Assembly (NCBI GenBank): GCA_028712075.1
Contig: JAQTQX010000016.1
Coordinates: 1 to 64,000 of the forward strand
DNA from: Desulfuromonadaceae bacterium
GTDB taxonomy: Bacteria > Desulfobacterota > Desulfuromonadia > Geobacterales > Pseudopelobacteraceae
Length of the DNA stretch: 64,000 nt
Reading direction: 5' to 3'
Below are positions 51,782-59,994 of the stretch, piece after piece. Positions within the stretch are counted from its first letter, which is position 1. Every line of letters starts with the position of its first letter. The notes below the pieces were generated by a model, which worked only from the letters and a program-made list of their open reading frames with translations, was not told the origin of the DNA and searched no databases. The translations under genes were made by a program, and so were the position numbers.

Positions 51782-53572
51782 ATGAACATTTACCCCATGA
51801 TAACTGCCGCCAAAAGGCACGCCCAAGCAGCCCGTTTCCCTCAGATGCTGTCAACCTGTCAGAACATCATTGATGCTAATGGTGACAACGCTGATGCCCT
51901 GCTGGAAGTTGGCACACTCCTGCTAAACTTCGGCTACATTACCAAAGCCAATGAATGTTTCACTCAAGCACATCAACTGACCCCAAAAGACCTTGCACCC
52001 ATAGCTAACCTTGCCAATGCTGCCCGTGATGCCGGAGAACATCACAAATGTCGAAGATTGAATTTACAGCTGCTGAAGCAGTTTCCAAATAATGCCATAG
52101 TCCGCCACAGCGCATTGGTAAAAATGGAATACGATGCAGACGTGTCCAATACGGAGCGACTGCATCAAGCAAAAGAGTGGGGAAACTGGGCAATAACAAA
52201 GGCTGGAGGAAAACATAAACGACAAGCAATGAGACCACTGACGGACCATTCATTGCGGATAGGCTATGTATCGGCAGATATCTGTCAGCACACGGTTGGT
52301 CTCTTTGTTAAAGACGTCCTCGCAGCTCATAAATCAGGAGTTGTGGTCTACAGTTCCGGCAAGGTCAATGACTGGGTTACCACAGAAATCAAGAACTCAT
52401 GCGGATTCCGAGACGTATCTGCATTGGATGATACAGCACTGGCCGAGCAAGTCAGAAAAGATAAAATCGACATTCTGGTTGATCTCTCCGGTCACACCGG
52501 CGGTTCACGTCTGACAGTGTTCGCCCATCGACCTGCACCCGTGCAGGTATCCTGGCTCGGCTATTTTGCCACTACCGGGCTGCCGTACATTGATGCGGTG
52601 CTGCTGGATGAATGGCATGCTCCATCGGGAACAGAAGCACAGTTCGTTGAACCGATCATTCGCTTGCCGTTGGGACGGTTCTGCTACCGACCGGTGCCGT
52701 GGGCACCAAATGAAGTTGCATCGCCGCCTTGCTTGAACAACGGTTACGTCACCTTCGGCAGTTTCAACAATACGGCGAAACTGAATTCTGGCGTGTACGA
52801 TGTATGGGCGCAGGTTCTTGTAGCTGTACCTGACTCACGGTTGATTCTGAAATGGCGCACCTTTGCCGATGAACCGCTCTGTCAAAAAGTAAAGCATGAA
52901 TTCAGTAGCAGAGGTATTGCGCCAGAACGCATTGAATTACGGACTGCCTCATTTCATGTTGATGTACTTAAGGAATACGCCGATATCGACATTGCCCTTG
53001 ATCCATTCCCATTTACCGGCGGATTGACCAGTTGCGAAGCACTCTGGATGGGAGTACCGGTCATCACCTGGCCACAGAGTCGTGTGGTGAGTAGACAGAC
53101 GTTTTCTCTCCTGTCAGTTATCGGACTGCAAGAACTATCAACAAACAGCGCAGAAGGATATGTGAAGATCGCCAGAACTCTTGCAACAGACATGAGCAGA
53201 CTGCAATATCTCCGCAACAGTATGAGAACCAGAATGCAGGAATCACCTTTGATGGATGTGGCAGGCTTTACCACTCAGCTGGAAGAGACCTATCACAAAC
53301 TATATCAAGATATTCAACAAAAAAACCAACACAAGAAAGGAACAACAATGCCATTAATCACAATCGACAACAAAGAGTACGAGCTGGATCTCCTCCCCAC
53401 GAAGGCCAAAGAACAACTGGCAAGCCTGCAGTTTGTTGATGCAGAGCTACAGCGTCTGCATGGCCAGATAGCGGTTTTCCAGACAGCGCGGGCTGCGTAC
53501 AGTAATGCCCTGAAGGAAGCGCTGCCGAAAACAGTCGATATGTCGGAAGTTGTTGTTGGGAATGTGAAGTAA
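51782..53572 (+). CDS. SPINDLY-type O-GlcNAc transferase with DUF6447 tail
   Basis: A 596-residue GT41-family protein. Residues about 1-125 are TPR-like (ALLEVGTLLLNFGYITKANECFTQAHQ). The catalytic part covers about 155-515: LRIGYVSADICQHTVGLF, DILVDLSGHTGGSRLTVFAHRPAPVQVSWLGY and VTFGSFNNTAKLNSGVYDVW, with GGLTSCEALWMGVPVITW at the donor site. It should add a sugar, probably N-acetylglucosamine, to Ser/Thr of proteins. The last 74 residues (LITIDNKEYELDLLPTKAKE, then QLASLQFVDAEL) are a DUF6447 domain, usually a separate small protein. The Thr-rich lipoprotein and RTX protein upstream are plausible substrates. The RAYT gene was probably inserted between it and the methyltransferase gene. Confidence 0.87.
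   Translation: MNIYPMITAAKRHAQAARFPQMLSTCQNIIDANGDNADALLEVGTLLLNFGYITKANECFTQAHQLTPKDLAPIANLANAARDAGEHHKCRRLNLQLLKQFPNNAIVRHSALVKMEYDADVSNTERLHQAKEWGNWAITKAGGKHKRQAMRPLTDHSLRIGYVSADICQHTVGLFVKDVLAAHKSGVVVYSSGKVNDWVTTEIKNSCGFRDVSALDDTALAEQVRKDKIDILVDLSGHTGGSRLTVFAHRPAPVQVSWLGYFATTGLPYIDAVLLDEWHAPSGTEAQFVEPIIRLPLGRFCYRPVPWAPNEVASPPCLNNGYVTFGSFNNTAKLNSGVYDVWAQVLVAVPDSRLILKWRTFADEPLCQKVKHEFSSRGIAPERIELRTASFHVDVLKEYADIDIALDPFPFTGGLTSCEALWMGVPVITWPQSRVVSRQTFSLLSVIGLQELSTNSAEGYVKIARTLATDMSRLQYLRNSMRTRMQESPLMDVAGFTTQLEETYHKLYQDIQQKNQHKKGTTMPLITIDNKEYELDLLPTKAKEQLASLQFVDAELQRLHGQIAVFQTARAAYSNALKEALPKTVDMSEVVVGNVK
53348..53572 (+). other. DUF6447 domain with in-frame internal start
   Basis: An in-frame ATG at 53348, with AAGAAAGGAAC 5-8 bases upstream, begins exactly at the DUF6447 domain (MPLITIDNKEYELD). 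The domain may therefore be made both fused to the transferase and as a separate 74-residue protein. It is a short beta strand pair followed by a helix (VDAELQRLHGQIAVFQTARAAY). Confidence 0.55.
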
Positions 53573-53945
53573 GCAGCAGATATAAACAGCGTCACCAAAG
53601 CATCTACGGTCTTGAGGGCTTTTTTGCGTTCTGGCTAACAGGCAAAGTAACGAGATATATAGAATCGCTCAACGTATTTACAGGCAAATTGACATAAAAT
53701 AAGTTGTGAGTTAATTTGGTTACCGTCTTTACCGTATAGCCGCTCCGATTTTAGAAAGTGTAAGGAAATAAAAGGGGACAGATGTATTTATTGAAAGGTA
53801 TTTACGGACATATTGACAAAAAGCAGATATGAGACAAATCCCGATAAAATAAGGACTTATTTTTTTAAGCACTCTTCAAGTTTTCTTTTGACGAACTCCA
53901 ATTGGCCATGATAGTCTTCATTCCCGGTTTGCCGAGGAGAATCCC
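53573..53945. other. Intergenic region of repeat remnants
   Basis: It holds a damaged terminator copy (CACCAAAGC...GAGGGCTTTTTTGCG, about 53595-53633; compare 54293-54339), a partial element GTATTTACAGGCAAATTGAC (53674), and REP copy C at 53770. No gene is visible. Confidence 0.6.
53770..53830. repeat. REP-like element, copy C
   Basis: AAAAGGGGACAGATGTATTT followed by ATTGAAAGGTATTTACGGAC and ATATTGACAAAAAG. The second half is more diverged than copies A and D. Confidence 0.75.
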
Positions 53946-54266
53946 ATGACCAAATTACAAAAAGATAATCTGATGATTCTGCTTGAATCAATGGACAGTA
54001 AGATGCAATTGACTTTAGAGGCAGTTACGGTACTCGACCATAAAATTGATTCCGTAAAAGATGAATTAAAAGAGGATATTGCTGTTCTTGATTGTAAGAT
54101 TATGGGTCTGAGTAAACGCGTGGATTCGGTTGAAAAAAACCTGTCGGATCGGATTGATGCAGTCGACAAGAAAGTTGATGCAGTTCATAAAGAACTGATT
54201 GCTCACAGAAATGATACCGAGCTCCACCGAAGTCAACCAAAGCGACCATTGAAACGAGTTATCTAA
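53946..54266 (+). CDS. Small coiled-coil protein, unknown
   Basis: A 106-residue highly charged protein with heptad-like spacing over nearly its whole length (LDHKIDSVKDELKEDIAVLD, SKRVDSVEKNLSDRIDAVDK). It ends in a basic tail (RSQPKRPLKRVI). No signal peptide or membrane helix is seen, and no family is recognised. A ribosome site (GAGGAGAATCCC) precedes the ATG and a clean terminator follows, so it is probably a real gene transcribed alone. Confidence 0.65.
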   Translation: MTKLQKDNLMILLESMDSKMQLTLEAVTVLDHKIDSVKDELKEDIAVLDCKIMGLSKRVDSVEKNLSDRIDAVDKKVDAVHKELIAHRNDTELHRSQPKRPLKRVI

Positions 54267-54297
54267 GAAGATGGCCGTATTACAATAATAAATCACC

Positions 54298-54336
54298 AAA
54301 GCCCTCCTGGCCATCCACGATCATGAGGGCTTTTTT
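54298..54336 (+). terminator. Intrinsic terminator of the coiled-coil gene
   Basis: AAAGCCCTC pairs with GAGGGCTTT (9 bp) across an 18-base loop and is followed by a T run. A decayed version of the same terminator lies at 53595-53633. Confidence 0.85.
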
Positions 54337-54341
54337 GCGAG

Positions 54342-54404
54342 AAAAGGGAACAGATGTATTTATTGAAGGTGTTATTTGCCAAATTGACATAAATAACGTT
54401 ATGG
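54342..54404. repeat. REP-like element, copy D
   Basis: AAAAGGGAACAGATGTATTT, then GTGTTATTTGCCAAATTGAC. It is closest to copy A, and like A it is followed by a broken DUF4160 gene about 130 bases on. Confidence 0.8.
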
Positions 54405-54537
54405 GCAAAAGTTCGCCCATATATCAAACAAAATCTATTAAGTAGGGTGATGAAATCAGATTTTGCATAGATATGTGTCTTCCCATGATTTGAGATATGT
54501 TCTTGAACAGTAGAAAGTAGGCGGAAGGAGATTGAAA

Positions 54538-54606
54538 TGCCGACAATCAGTATGTTTTATGGGATTATTGTTTCGATGTTTTTTGAGATAAAAGAAACTT
54601 CTTGAT
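54538..54606 (+). pseudogene. Second truncated DUF4160 gene
   Basis: With a GGAAGGAG ribosome site, the frame reads MPTISMFYGIIVSMFFEIKE, then TS and a stop. Only the first 15 residues match DUF4160 before the sequence diverges. It resembles the fragment at 50828 in both sequence and setting (REP copy upstream). Confidence 0.7.
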
Positions 54607-54614
54607 AACATATC

Positions 54615-54824
54615 TCATGCCGTTGAGCCGTCTTCTTGTTCTATCTGTGAGATAAAATCTTCATATGAACATTCGACAGATTCACTATTAAGCCCTACAT
54701 CAATAGTGTGTTTTAACGACTTAATTTTGGCCTGATGTATTTCTAGCAAACTGAGACCGGCCCTCACAACTTCACTTCGAGAGCAGAATCCACCGGCTTT
54801 AATTTGTGAATCAATAAAGGGTAG
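54615..54824 (-). pseudogene. ParD-type antitoxin fragment
   Basis: The minus-strand frame between stops reads LPFIDSQIKAGGFCSRSEVV, RAGLSLLEIHQAKIKSLKHT and on to SQIEQEDGSTA. This matches ParD/CopG antitoxins from the conserved F-I-x-x-Q motif onward (FIDSQ...G.Y.S.SEVVRAGLRLLEE.E.K...L). The N-terminal 15-20 residues with the start codon are missing, and no parE toxin lies downstream. It is a decayed toxin-antitoxin locus. Confidence 0.75.
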
Positions 54825-54979
54825 TCATAATGAGATCAGAGTGTTACGCTTGCATTTCTTCTCATCTGAGTCTCCCACCAAAATGTAATACAATGTACAT
54901 ATACGCCGTCAGTTGTAGATCATCAACGCACAATAAAACTCCAGTCACACACAGCCCCTGCAATATGTTTCTGAATGCT

Positions 54980-55474
54980 TCAGCGCAGACTGGTGCCGCG
55001 AATGGGCCAGAGGTAGTATGGCTTTGCTTCTGGTTTTGGCGCAATGATGCCGGTGGTCAGATCGGCTGTCCAGATTTCGCTTTGTGACTGGCGGCTGGAT
55101 GTCCAGTATTCATAATCCCGCACATCGATAAAACCAAGCTGGCGCAGTTTCTGGTAGGGCCAGCTGTCCATCTTCGCCCGATCATATCCCATTGATTTCG
55201 CATACTCAATCAAGGCGGACATCTCCTCTTTGGAAGGGACCCGCCAGTCGGCATATCCGGCATAATTTGTTTCATTGAGGCGTTTCATATATTCATACAC
55301 ATTGTCGTCGCCACGCCAGACAAGTTGATGCCCTGCCATGTTGGCGTTGCGTGTCCAGGTAAGTCCGGTATTCTGGTCAACAGCCGTCTTTTCCTGAAAG
55401 ACGAAATTCGGCTTGGCCGAAGAACAGGCAAACAACAGCAGTACGGCAGGAAACAGCAGTAATAGTTTTTTCAT
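54980..55474 (-). CDS. DUF1566 lipoprotein
   Basis: A 164-residue protein with a lipoprotein signal (LLLFPAVLLLFAC). The Lcl-like DUF1566 domain follows: AVDQNTGLTWTRNANMAGHQ, YAGYADWRVPSKEEMSALIEYA, YWTSSRQSQSEIWTADLTTG, PYYLWPIRG. Such domains occur on surface or periplasmic proteins and may bind sugars or peptides. It is the last gene of a minus-strand lipoprotein operon, 3 bases after the LpoB-like gene. Confidence 0.85.
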   Translation of the reverse strand: MKKLLLLFPAVLLLFACSSAKPNFVFQEKTAVDQNTGLTWTRNANMAGHQLVWRGDDNVYEYMKRLNETNYAGYADWRVPSKEEMSALIEYAKSMGYDRAKMDSWPYQKLRQLGFIDVRDYEYWTSSRQSQSEIWTADLTTGIIAPKPEAKPYYLWPIRGTSLR

Positions 55475-55477
55475 GAA

Positions 55478-56080
55478 TTACCCTCCAAAAGTCCCGCGAG
55501 TGAAAACCTTGCGAATCTCTTTTTCATCCGACCACTCCAGGATGCCGGTCTTCAGGTTTTTGAGCGACATTGTGAACTTGTAATACACATCAGTTGTGTT
55601 GCCGGCCTTCTGGCGTATTTCAGAAAAGTTGGATGTCAACAGGAACTCCGCGCCAAATTGCTGGCCAAATGCGACAGCCTTGTTTTTGTCCACCAGGCCG
55701 CTGTCGTTCTGTGTTTTGAGCTCTTCAACCGCTTGGGCATCGGTCGTTCGGTCAATAAAGCGGAATTTACCGGAACGGATCAATTTGGCACGGATCGAAT
55801 CAGTAATTGACTCCGTATCAATATGCTGCATCGATTTGTTTTTCACGTTGTCCACGCTTACCACCGGGCGCCGGCCAGATGTCAGCTCCACCATCGGCGG
55901 AAAGGTGATCATCGAATCGACCATCGCTTCGGCGATCTGCTGCAGATCGGAGGAGCCGAATTCCTTTGAAACCGGTTTCGACGAACCGGCATCACCATAC
56001 TGAATGGTGGACGCGCAACCGGAAATAAACAATGCCGCGACAGCCACCATCATCAAAAGCTTTCCAATACCGTTTTTCAT
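55478..56080 (-). CDS. lpoB: LpoB-like lipoprotein (PBP activator family)
   Basis: A 200-residue lipoprotein (MMVAVAALFISGC). It matches the LpoB/YcfM family: VDSMITFPPMVELTSGRRPVVSVDNVKNKSMQHIDTESI and AVAFGQQFGAEFLLTSNFSEI. In E. coli LpoB reaches through the peptidoglycan to activate PBP1b; the long unstructured linker of E. coli LpoB is missing here, so PBP activation is uncertain. The second ATG (56080) is better spaced from AGGTG than the first (56086). It follows the YcfL-like gene, as in E. coli. Confidence 0.85.
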   Translation of the reverse strand: MKNGIGKLLMMVAVAALFISGCASTIQYGDAGSSKPVSKEFGSSDLQQIAEAMVDSMITFPPMVELTSGRRPVVSVDNVKNKSMQHIDTESITDSIRAKLIRSGKFRFIDRTTDAQAVEELKTQNDSGLVDKNKAVAFGQQFGAEFLLTSNFSEIRQKAGNTTDVYYKFTMSLKNLKTGILEWSDEKEIRKVFTRGTFGG

Positions 56081-56132
56081 ATTCATTCACCTCGCTGTAT
56101 AGTGTGTGTCGATAATAAACAGTGCCTTCACG

Positions 56133-56573
56133 TTAATCCGGTTCACGAATCTTGAGCTTGAACTCTTTTGCCCGTGGGTCGGGGGCAACCGCCTGGATGG
56201 TTTTTGTTTCACGGCCGGTCAAAAGCAACGGTTTCCAGGCGCCTGCTCCGGAATTGATCTCAAAACCTCCTGCATCGAACCAGTCAAAACGATACTGAAA
56301 CGGAAGGGTATCCCTGTCTTTGGAGCGGAGCGTCGCCTGAGCCTTCATGATATCACCGACCATCGCACTCTTGATATCGACAATCTGAATATCTCCCTTC
56401 AGGCTGCCGCTGTTGAACACAACATTCTTCTCCAGGGTTCGTGCCCCCTGGTCGTCCCATGCCGTTCTGGCTGTTGCCTCCACACCGGCGGTTGTGCTGC
56501 AGCCGGCCAAACCGAGTACTGCTACTGCGGCAATTGCCGCCATAGCGCTTTTGAGATACTGTATTTCATTCAT
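56133..56573 (-). CDS. YcfL-like lipoprotein (DUF1425)
   Basis: A 146-residue lipoprotein (AVAVLGLAGC). It has the DUF1425 beta-sandwich segments VVFNSGSLKGDIQIVDIKSAMVGDIMKAQATL and FQYRFDWFDAGGFEI. The start at 56573 has GGGAGGAGTGCC upstream. ycfL lies beside lpoB in E. coli and Vibrio too, and the same order is seen here. Function unknown. Confidence 0.87.
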   Translation of the reverse strand: MNEIQYLKSAMAAIAAVAVLGLAGCSTTAGVEATARTAWDDQGARTLEKNVVFNSGSLKGDIQIVDIKSAMVGDIMKAQATLRSKDRDTLPFQYRFDWFDAGGFEINSGAGAWKPLLLTGRETKTIQAVAPDPRAKEFKLKIREPD

Positions 56574-56584
56574 GGCACTCCTCC

Positions 56585-57631
56585 CTATTTCCACGTAAGT
56601 GGCTTTTCACTTGAGCCGGGCGTGCTGCCATCACCACCCTGTCTGCTGAAATCCGGCAGGGTGACATCCGGCGGCGGCACATATTCCAACGCTCGACTGG
56701 CCGCTGATTTCAGAAAACGGACAACACATCCCTTGGTGATGCCGAGGTCATCTCCGCTGATGGCGGCATAACTCTGGTATTTCTCAATCCTGCTGATAAT
56801 CGCCTGCCCAACCGGCACTTCGTTGCGAAAGGTCTCGCAGGTATCGTCATCCTTTACCTGCTGAACGGCATATATTTCAACCAGATCCCCCTTGCTGAAT
56901 CCTGTCTCACTGCCACGATTGAACATAATCTGCTTGCCGGTAACCGTCAAGACTCTGGCGGGATAAAGGAGAGCAACTGCTTCCTGTGACAACTTTTTTG
57001 CCATGTCCCTGGCCAGGGCAACAATGACTTCATCGCTGCCTGACAGCTGACCGATCCTGGCATGTTCTATCACTTCCTTTTTGCTGAGTTGCCCGCTTGG
57101 CGAATCGGGCAGCAGCATGCCGGTTGTCGTATCGACTATCTGAACAGTAGCAGAAAGAAACAGCATACGACTGAGCGATGCCCGGCCAAGCGCCGGATAT
57201 TCGGCGATGTCCTGTGTATCCTCGAATCCGTCAATCTGTGGAAGGAAGGCATAGGTTGCCCCGGCCATCCTGCCGGCCTGAAGCAGCGTCGGATCATTCG
57301 GGCCAACCGCGTCGGCTGTTGCTCTCTTCTCAAGATCAGGCGCGCGGTTCCACTCAACCAACTGAAATATCCGTGTCGCATTGAGTGCCGATATAAACTG
57401 CGTCTCAAGCGAATTGGCCACGCGGCGCAGCTCCAGAGCACGCTTTTTTTTGTCCGCCATTTCGATGACCGATGGCTGCACCGTAACGGGGCCGATAAAG
57501 ACGGTCTCCTTCCCGGTTACGGCTATTTCTGTCTGGATCGGAAGATCAGCGGCTTTTTCTGCGGCCATAACCGTCAGCGGCATGATAACGGCACCTGCCA
57601 CGCTGCACAGAATTACTATGTATCTGACCAT
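56585..57631 (-). CDS. CsgG-like periplasmic protein
   Basis: A 348-residue protein with a signal peptide (IVILCSVAGAVIMPLTVMAA). The body resembles CsgG/FlgT-type proteins: FISALNATRIFQLVEW, AGRMAGATYAFLPQIDGFED and LSATVQIVDTTTGMLL. A C-terminal SH3-like part follows (GSETGFSKGDLVEIYAVQ). There is no lipobox, so it differs from curli CsgG. It lies between the COG3014 gene (12 bases) and the YcfL gene (11 bases) in the operon. It may assemble with the LpoB-like protein, which shares the same fold class. Confidence 0.7.
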   Translation of the reverse strand: MVRYIVILCSVAGAVIMPLTVMAAEKAADLPIQTEIAVTGKETVFIGPVTVQPSVIEMADKKKRALELRRVANSLETQFISALNATRIFQLVEWNRAPDLEKRATADAVGPNDPTLLQAGRMAGATYAFLPQIDGFEDTQDIAEYPALGRASLSRMLFLSATVQIVDTTTGMLLPDSPSGQLSKKEVIEHARIGQLSGSDEVIVALARDMAKKLSQEAVALLYPARVLTVTGKQIMFNRGSETGFSKGDLVEIYAVQQVKDDDTCETFRNEVPVGQAIISRIEKYQSYAAISGDDLGITKGCVVRFLKSAASRALEYVPPPDVTLPDFSRQGGDGSTPGSSEKPLTWK

Positions 57632-57642
57632 ACTGCCTCCTC

Positions 57643-59070
57643 TCAGTGAAACGTCGTAACAGAACTATATATCTGTCGTCCGGCGCGTACAACATGTAAT
57701 ACGGCAGTGCCCCCTCCGGTGATGTCAACTTCAACAGACGTTGGCGTGCCCAGGGGGTGCTGCAATGTCAGCAGATGGTGCCCAGCCGGCAGTGACACCT
57801 TCATGATCTGGGCATTGGCCGGCAGCGTCAGCCAGCTGCGCAGATCGGCGTTTTCGCTGACCAGATTCCAGACAATAGCGGCAAATTGGCCGAGATCCCC
57901 CAGGTTTTTTTTTGCCTGGGCTGACGTAACCCCCTTGCTCACTGCACGGATAATCTGACGGGTAGCGATCATCGGTGCTTTTTCCGTGAGAGCTTTAACC
58001 GCCAGCGCCCGAATGTCACAAATGGTCTCGGTGCTGCCGACAAAGGCGGTATTGTTGAAAATACGCAGCGGAGTCGGCTCTGACCATCGTTCCTTATACA
58101 GCGGAAACGCAATTGAGACGAGCCCGGCTTTACCAATCGGGATCGGGAGCTTCACTTCATATTTCTGCGGGGCGAAGCCGTCCTCGAACAGCACCAGAAG
58201 TTTGCCGGAACCGCTTCCAGTGGTAACCTGCCGATCATGCATCGGAAAGCGCTGCTGCAATTCAGCCAGATCGTCACGCATGTCAAGTTGTGCGGCAAGA
58301 CGCAGCACATCGTTGAGCAGATAGCTGTTTTCCGGATAAATTTCCAGCGCCTTCTTATAGTCGATATAGGCATCATTCGGCTGCTGGAGCAGTTCATAAA
58401 TAACGGCAGAAACGTAAAATGTGTACGCATTCTGGAACGAGTTTTTCACTTTGCCTGCCACTTCGTCCATCTGCGCGTACTGGCTGTTTACTCTGGCAAT
58501 AGAGTTGCTGCTGACCCTCTTTTCAGAGGCCTCTTCACGGCTCTGTTCCAACTCGTTCTCAAAACGGCTCAGCGCTTCTTCCTGCTCGGCATTGGCTCGC
58601 CGTACCTCGACGCCGGCACCTTCGAGATCATTTTTCTTCAGGTAGTTGAGCGCCTGGTAGTGGTGCAGCAAAACCCGTTCGTACCCTTCTCCTTCGTAGG
58701 GTATGGCGTTGTCGTTGACCATCGTGGCAGCAACAGTTGCCCCGAGAGCGGTAGCGCTGATCAGTGCCTTTTCATCGTTGGTCCTGATTTTCTCCATTGA
58801 AGCACTGAAATCCGACATGCTGGCATCACCGGCACCGATGACCTGAGCATAGCGGCCATGCTCCATATTGTAGAGGATCAGATCACTACCGGTACGCTCA
58901 CTTGCCAGGGTCTTTGATAGATCAAGCGGAGAACGATGTGCCATTGAAGATACCAGCGGCTCAACTTTATAGGGATATGGGGTAAAGGTTGAGGTGGCGG
59001 CGCAGCCGGTTACGATCAGAATCGCAGTCAGAAGTACCAGCTGCCGGGATAGTCTCAATAATGCGCTCAT
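57643..59070 (-). CDS. COG3014-family lipoprotein with TPR-like region
   Basis: About 475 residues from the ATG at 59070 (the frame continues upstream). The lipobox is LTAILIVTGC. A helical TPR-like region spans about 130-280 (HHYQALNYLKKNDLEGAGVEVRRANAEQEEAL, IYELLQQPNDAYIDYKKALEIYPENSYLLNDV). A beta-rich C-terminal half follows, with GSGSGKLLVLFEDGFAPQK and AGHHLLTLQHPLG. COG3014 proteins are regularly encoded next to LpoB- and YcfL-like lipoproteins, as here. It is the first gene of the operon. Function unknown, probably envelope assembly. Confidence 0.82.
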   Translation of the reverse strand: MSALLRLSRQLVLLTAILIVTGCAATSTFTPYPYKVEPLVSSMAHRSPLDLSKTLASERTGSDLILYNMEHGRYAQVIGAGDASMSDFSASMEKIRTNDEKALISATALGATVAATMVNDNAIPYEGEGYERVLLHHYQALNYLKKNDLEGAGVEVRRANAEQEEALSRFENELEQSREEASEKRVSSNSIARVNSQYAQMDEVAGKVKNSFQNAYTFYVSAVIYELLQQPNDAYIDYKKALEIYPENSYLLNDVLRLAAQLDMRDDLAELQQRFPMHDRQVTTGSGSGKLLVLFEDGFAPQKYEVKLPIPIGKAGLVSIAFPLYKERWSEPTPLRIFNNTAFVGSTETICDIRALAVKALTEKAPMIATRQIIRAVSKGVTSAQAKKNLGDLGQFAAIVWNLVSENADLRSWLTLPANAQIMKVSLPAGHHLLTLQHPLGTPTSVEVDITGGGTAVLHVVRAGRQIYSSVTTFH

Positions 59071-59232
59071 GTGTTCTCTCTGCTTCAAAAGCGTTTTAGA
59101 GATTAACTGCTCATCACTCATCAGGGTACACCATTTTTTGCGTTTGGCAATCTGCTCTCAAAAGATCGCATGGTATTTTGCGTATGTTTCTGTTATTGAC
59201 ACAGAAAGATGAGACACCTGCCGAGGTTCCAC

Positions 59233-59994
59233 ATGGCTGAAATAATACAGTTTAAAGACCATTTTTCCACGCAGTCCGGTGACTATACCCGCTATCGCCC
59301 CGGATACCCCGAGGGACTGTTTGCCTGGCTTGCCGCACAGACGGAAGATCATGACATTGCCTGGGATTGCGGCTGTGGCAATGGTCAGGCATCGGTCGGT
59401 CTGGCTCCGTATTACCAGCAGGTCATTGCCACCGATCCAAGCCGGCAGCAGATCGAAAAAGCCACTCCGAATTCCCGGATCAGGTATGCCGTTGCCTCGG
59501 CGGAGCATTCCGGCCTGGCAGACAGCTGCATTGACACGATTCTTGTGGCACAGGCGCTCCACTGGTTCGATTTTGCACGCTTTTATGAGGAAGTACGGCG
59601 GGTTGCAAAACCGGGTGCTGTACTCATGGCACTTTCGTACGGCGAACTGCAGGTATCAGGTCCCCCTGCTGCAATTCTGTCCCGTTTTTACCATCATATT
59701 ATCAGCCGGTACTGGCCACCGGAACGAAGGTATGTCGATGATGGGTATACCAGCATCCCTTTCCCTTTTGCCAGAATTGACCCGCCGCCGTTTGCTATGC
59801 AGGCAGAGTGGCATCTTGGACAGTTGCTCGGCTATCTTGGCACCTGGTCGGCGGTCGCGGAGTACCGACGCATGAATGGGCGCGATCCTCTTGCGTTGGT
59901 CGAAGCTGAATTGCGAGCTGCGTGGGGGGACGCAGCACAGGTCAGGCTGGTCAGTTGGCCGCTGGCACTGCTTGCCGGACACGTAACCGCGTGA
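59233..59994 (+). CDS. Class I SAM methyltransferase
   Basis: A 253-residue protein. HFSTQSGDYTRYRPGYPEGLFAWL precedes the SAM motif DCGCGNGQASVGLAPYYQQVIATDPS, and VAQALHWFDFARFYEEVRRVAKPGAVL follows. This is the general ubiE/SmtA-like family, also annotated as trans-aconitate methyltransferase-like. The substrate is unknown. The ATG at 59233 has a CGAGGTT site upstream. Its stop overlaps the GTG start of the MFS gene. Confidence 0.87.
   Translation: MAEIIQFKDHFSTQSGDYTRYRPGYPEGLFAWLAAQTEDHDIAWDCGCGNGQASVGLAPYYQQVIATDPSRQQIEKATPNSRIRYAVASAEHSGLADSCIDTILVAQALHWFDFARFYEEVRRVAKPGAVLMALSYGELQVSGPPAAILSRFYHHIISRYWPPERRYVDDGYTSIPFPFARIDPPPFAMQAEWHLGQLLGYLGTWSAVAEYRRMNGRDPLALVEAELRAAWGDAAQVRLVSWPLALLAGHVTA

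Noticed and set aside
54830-55087. Plus-strand frame of 85 codons
   Set aside because: It has no ribosome site or family features and runs into the antisense DUF1566 gene.
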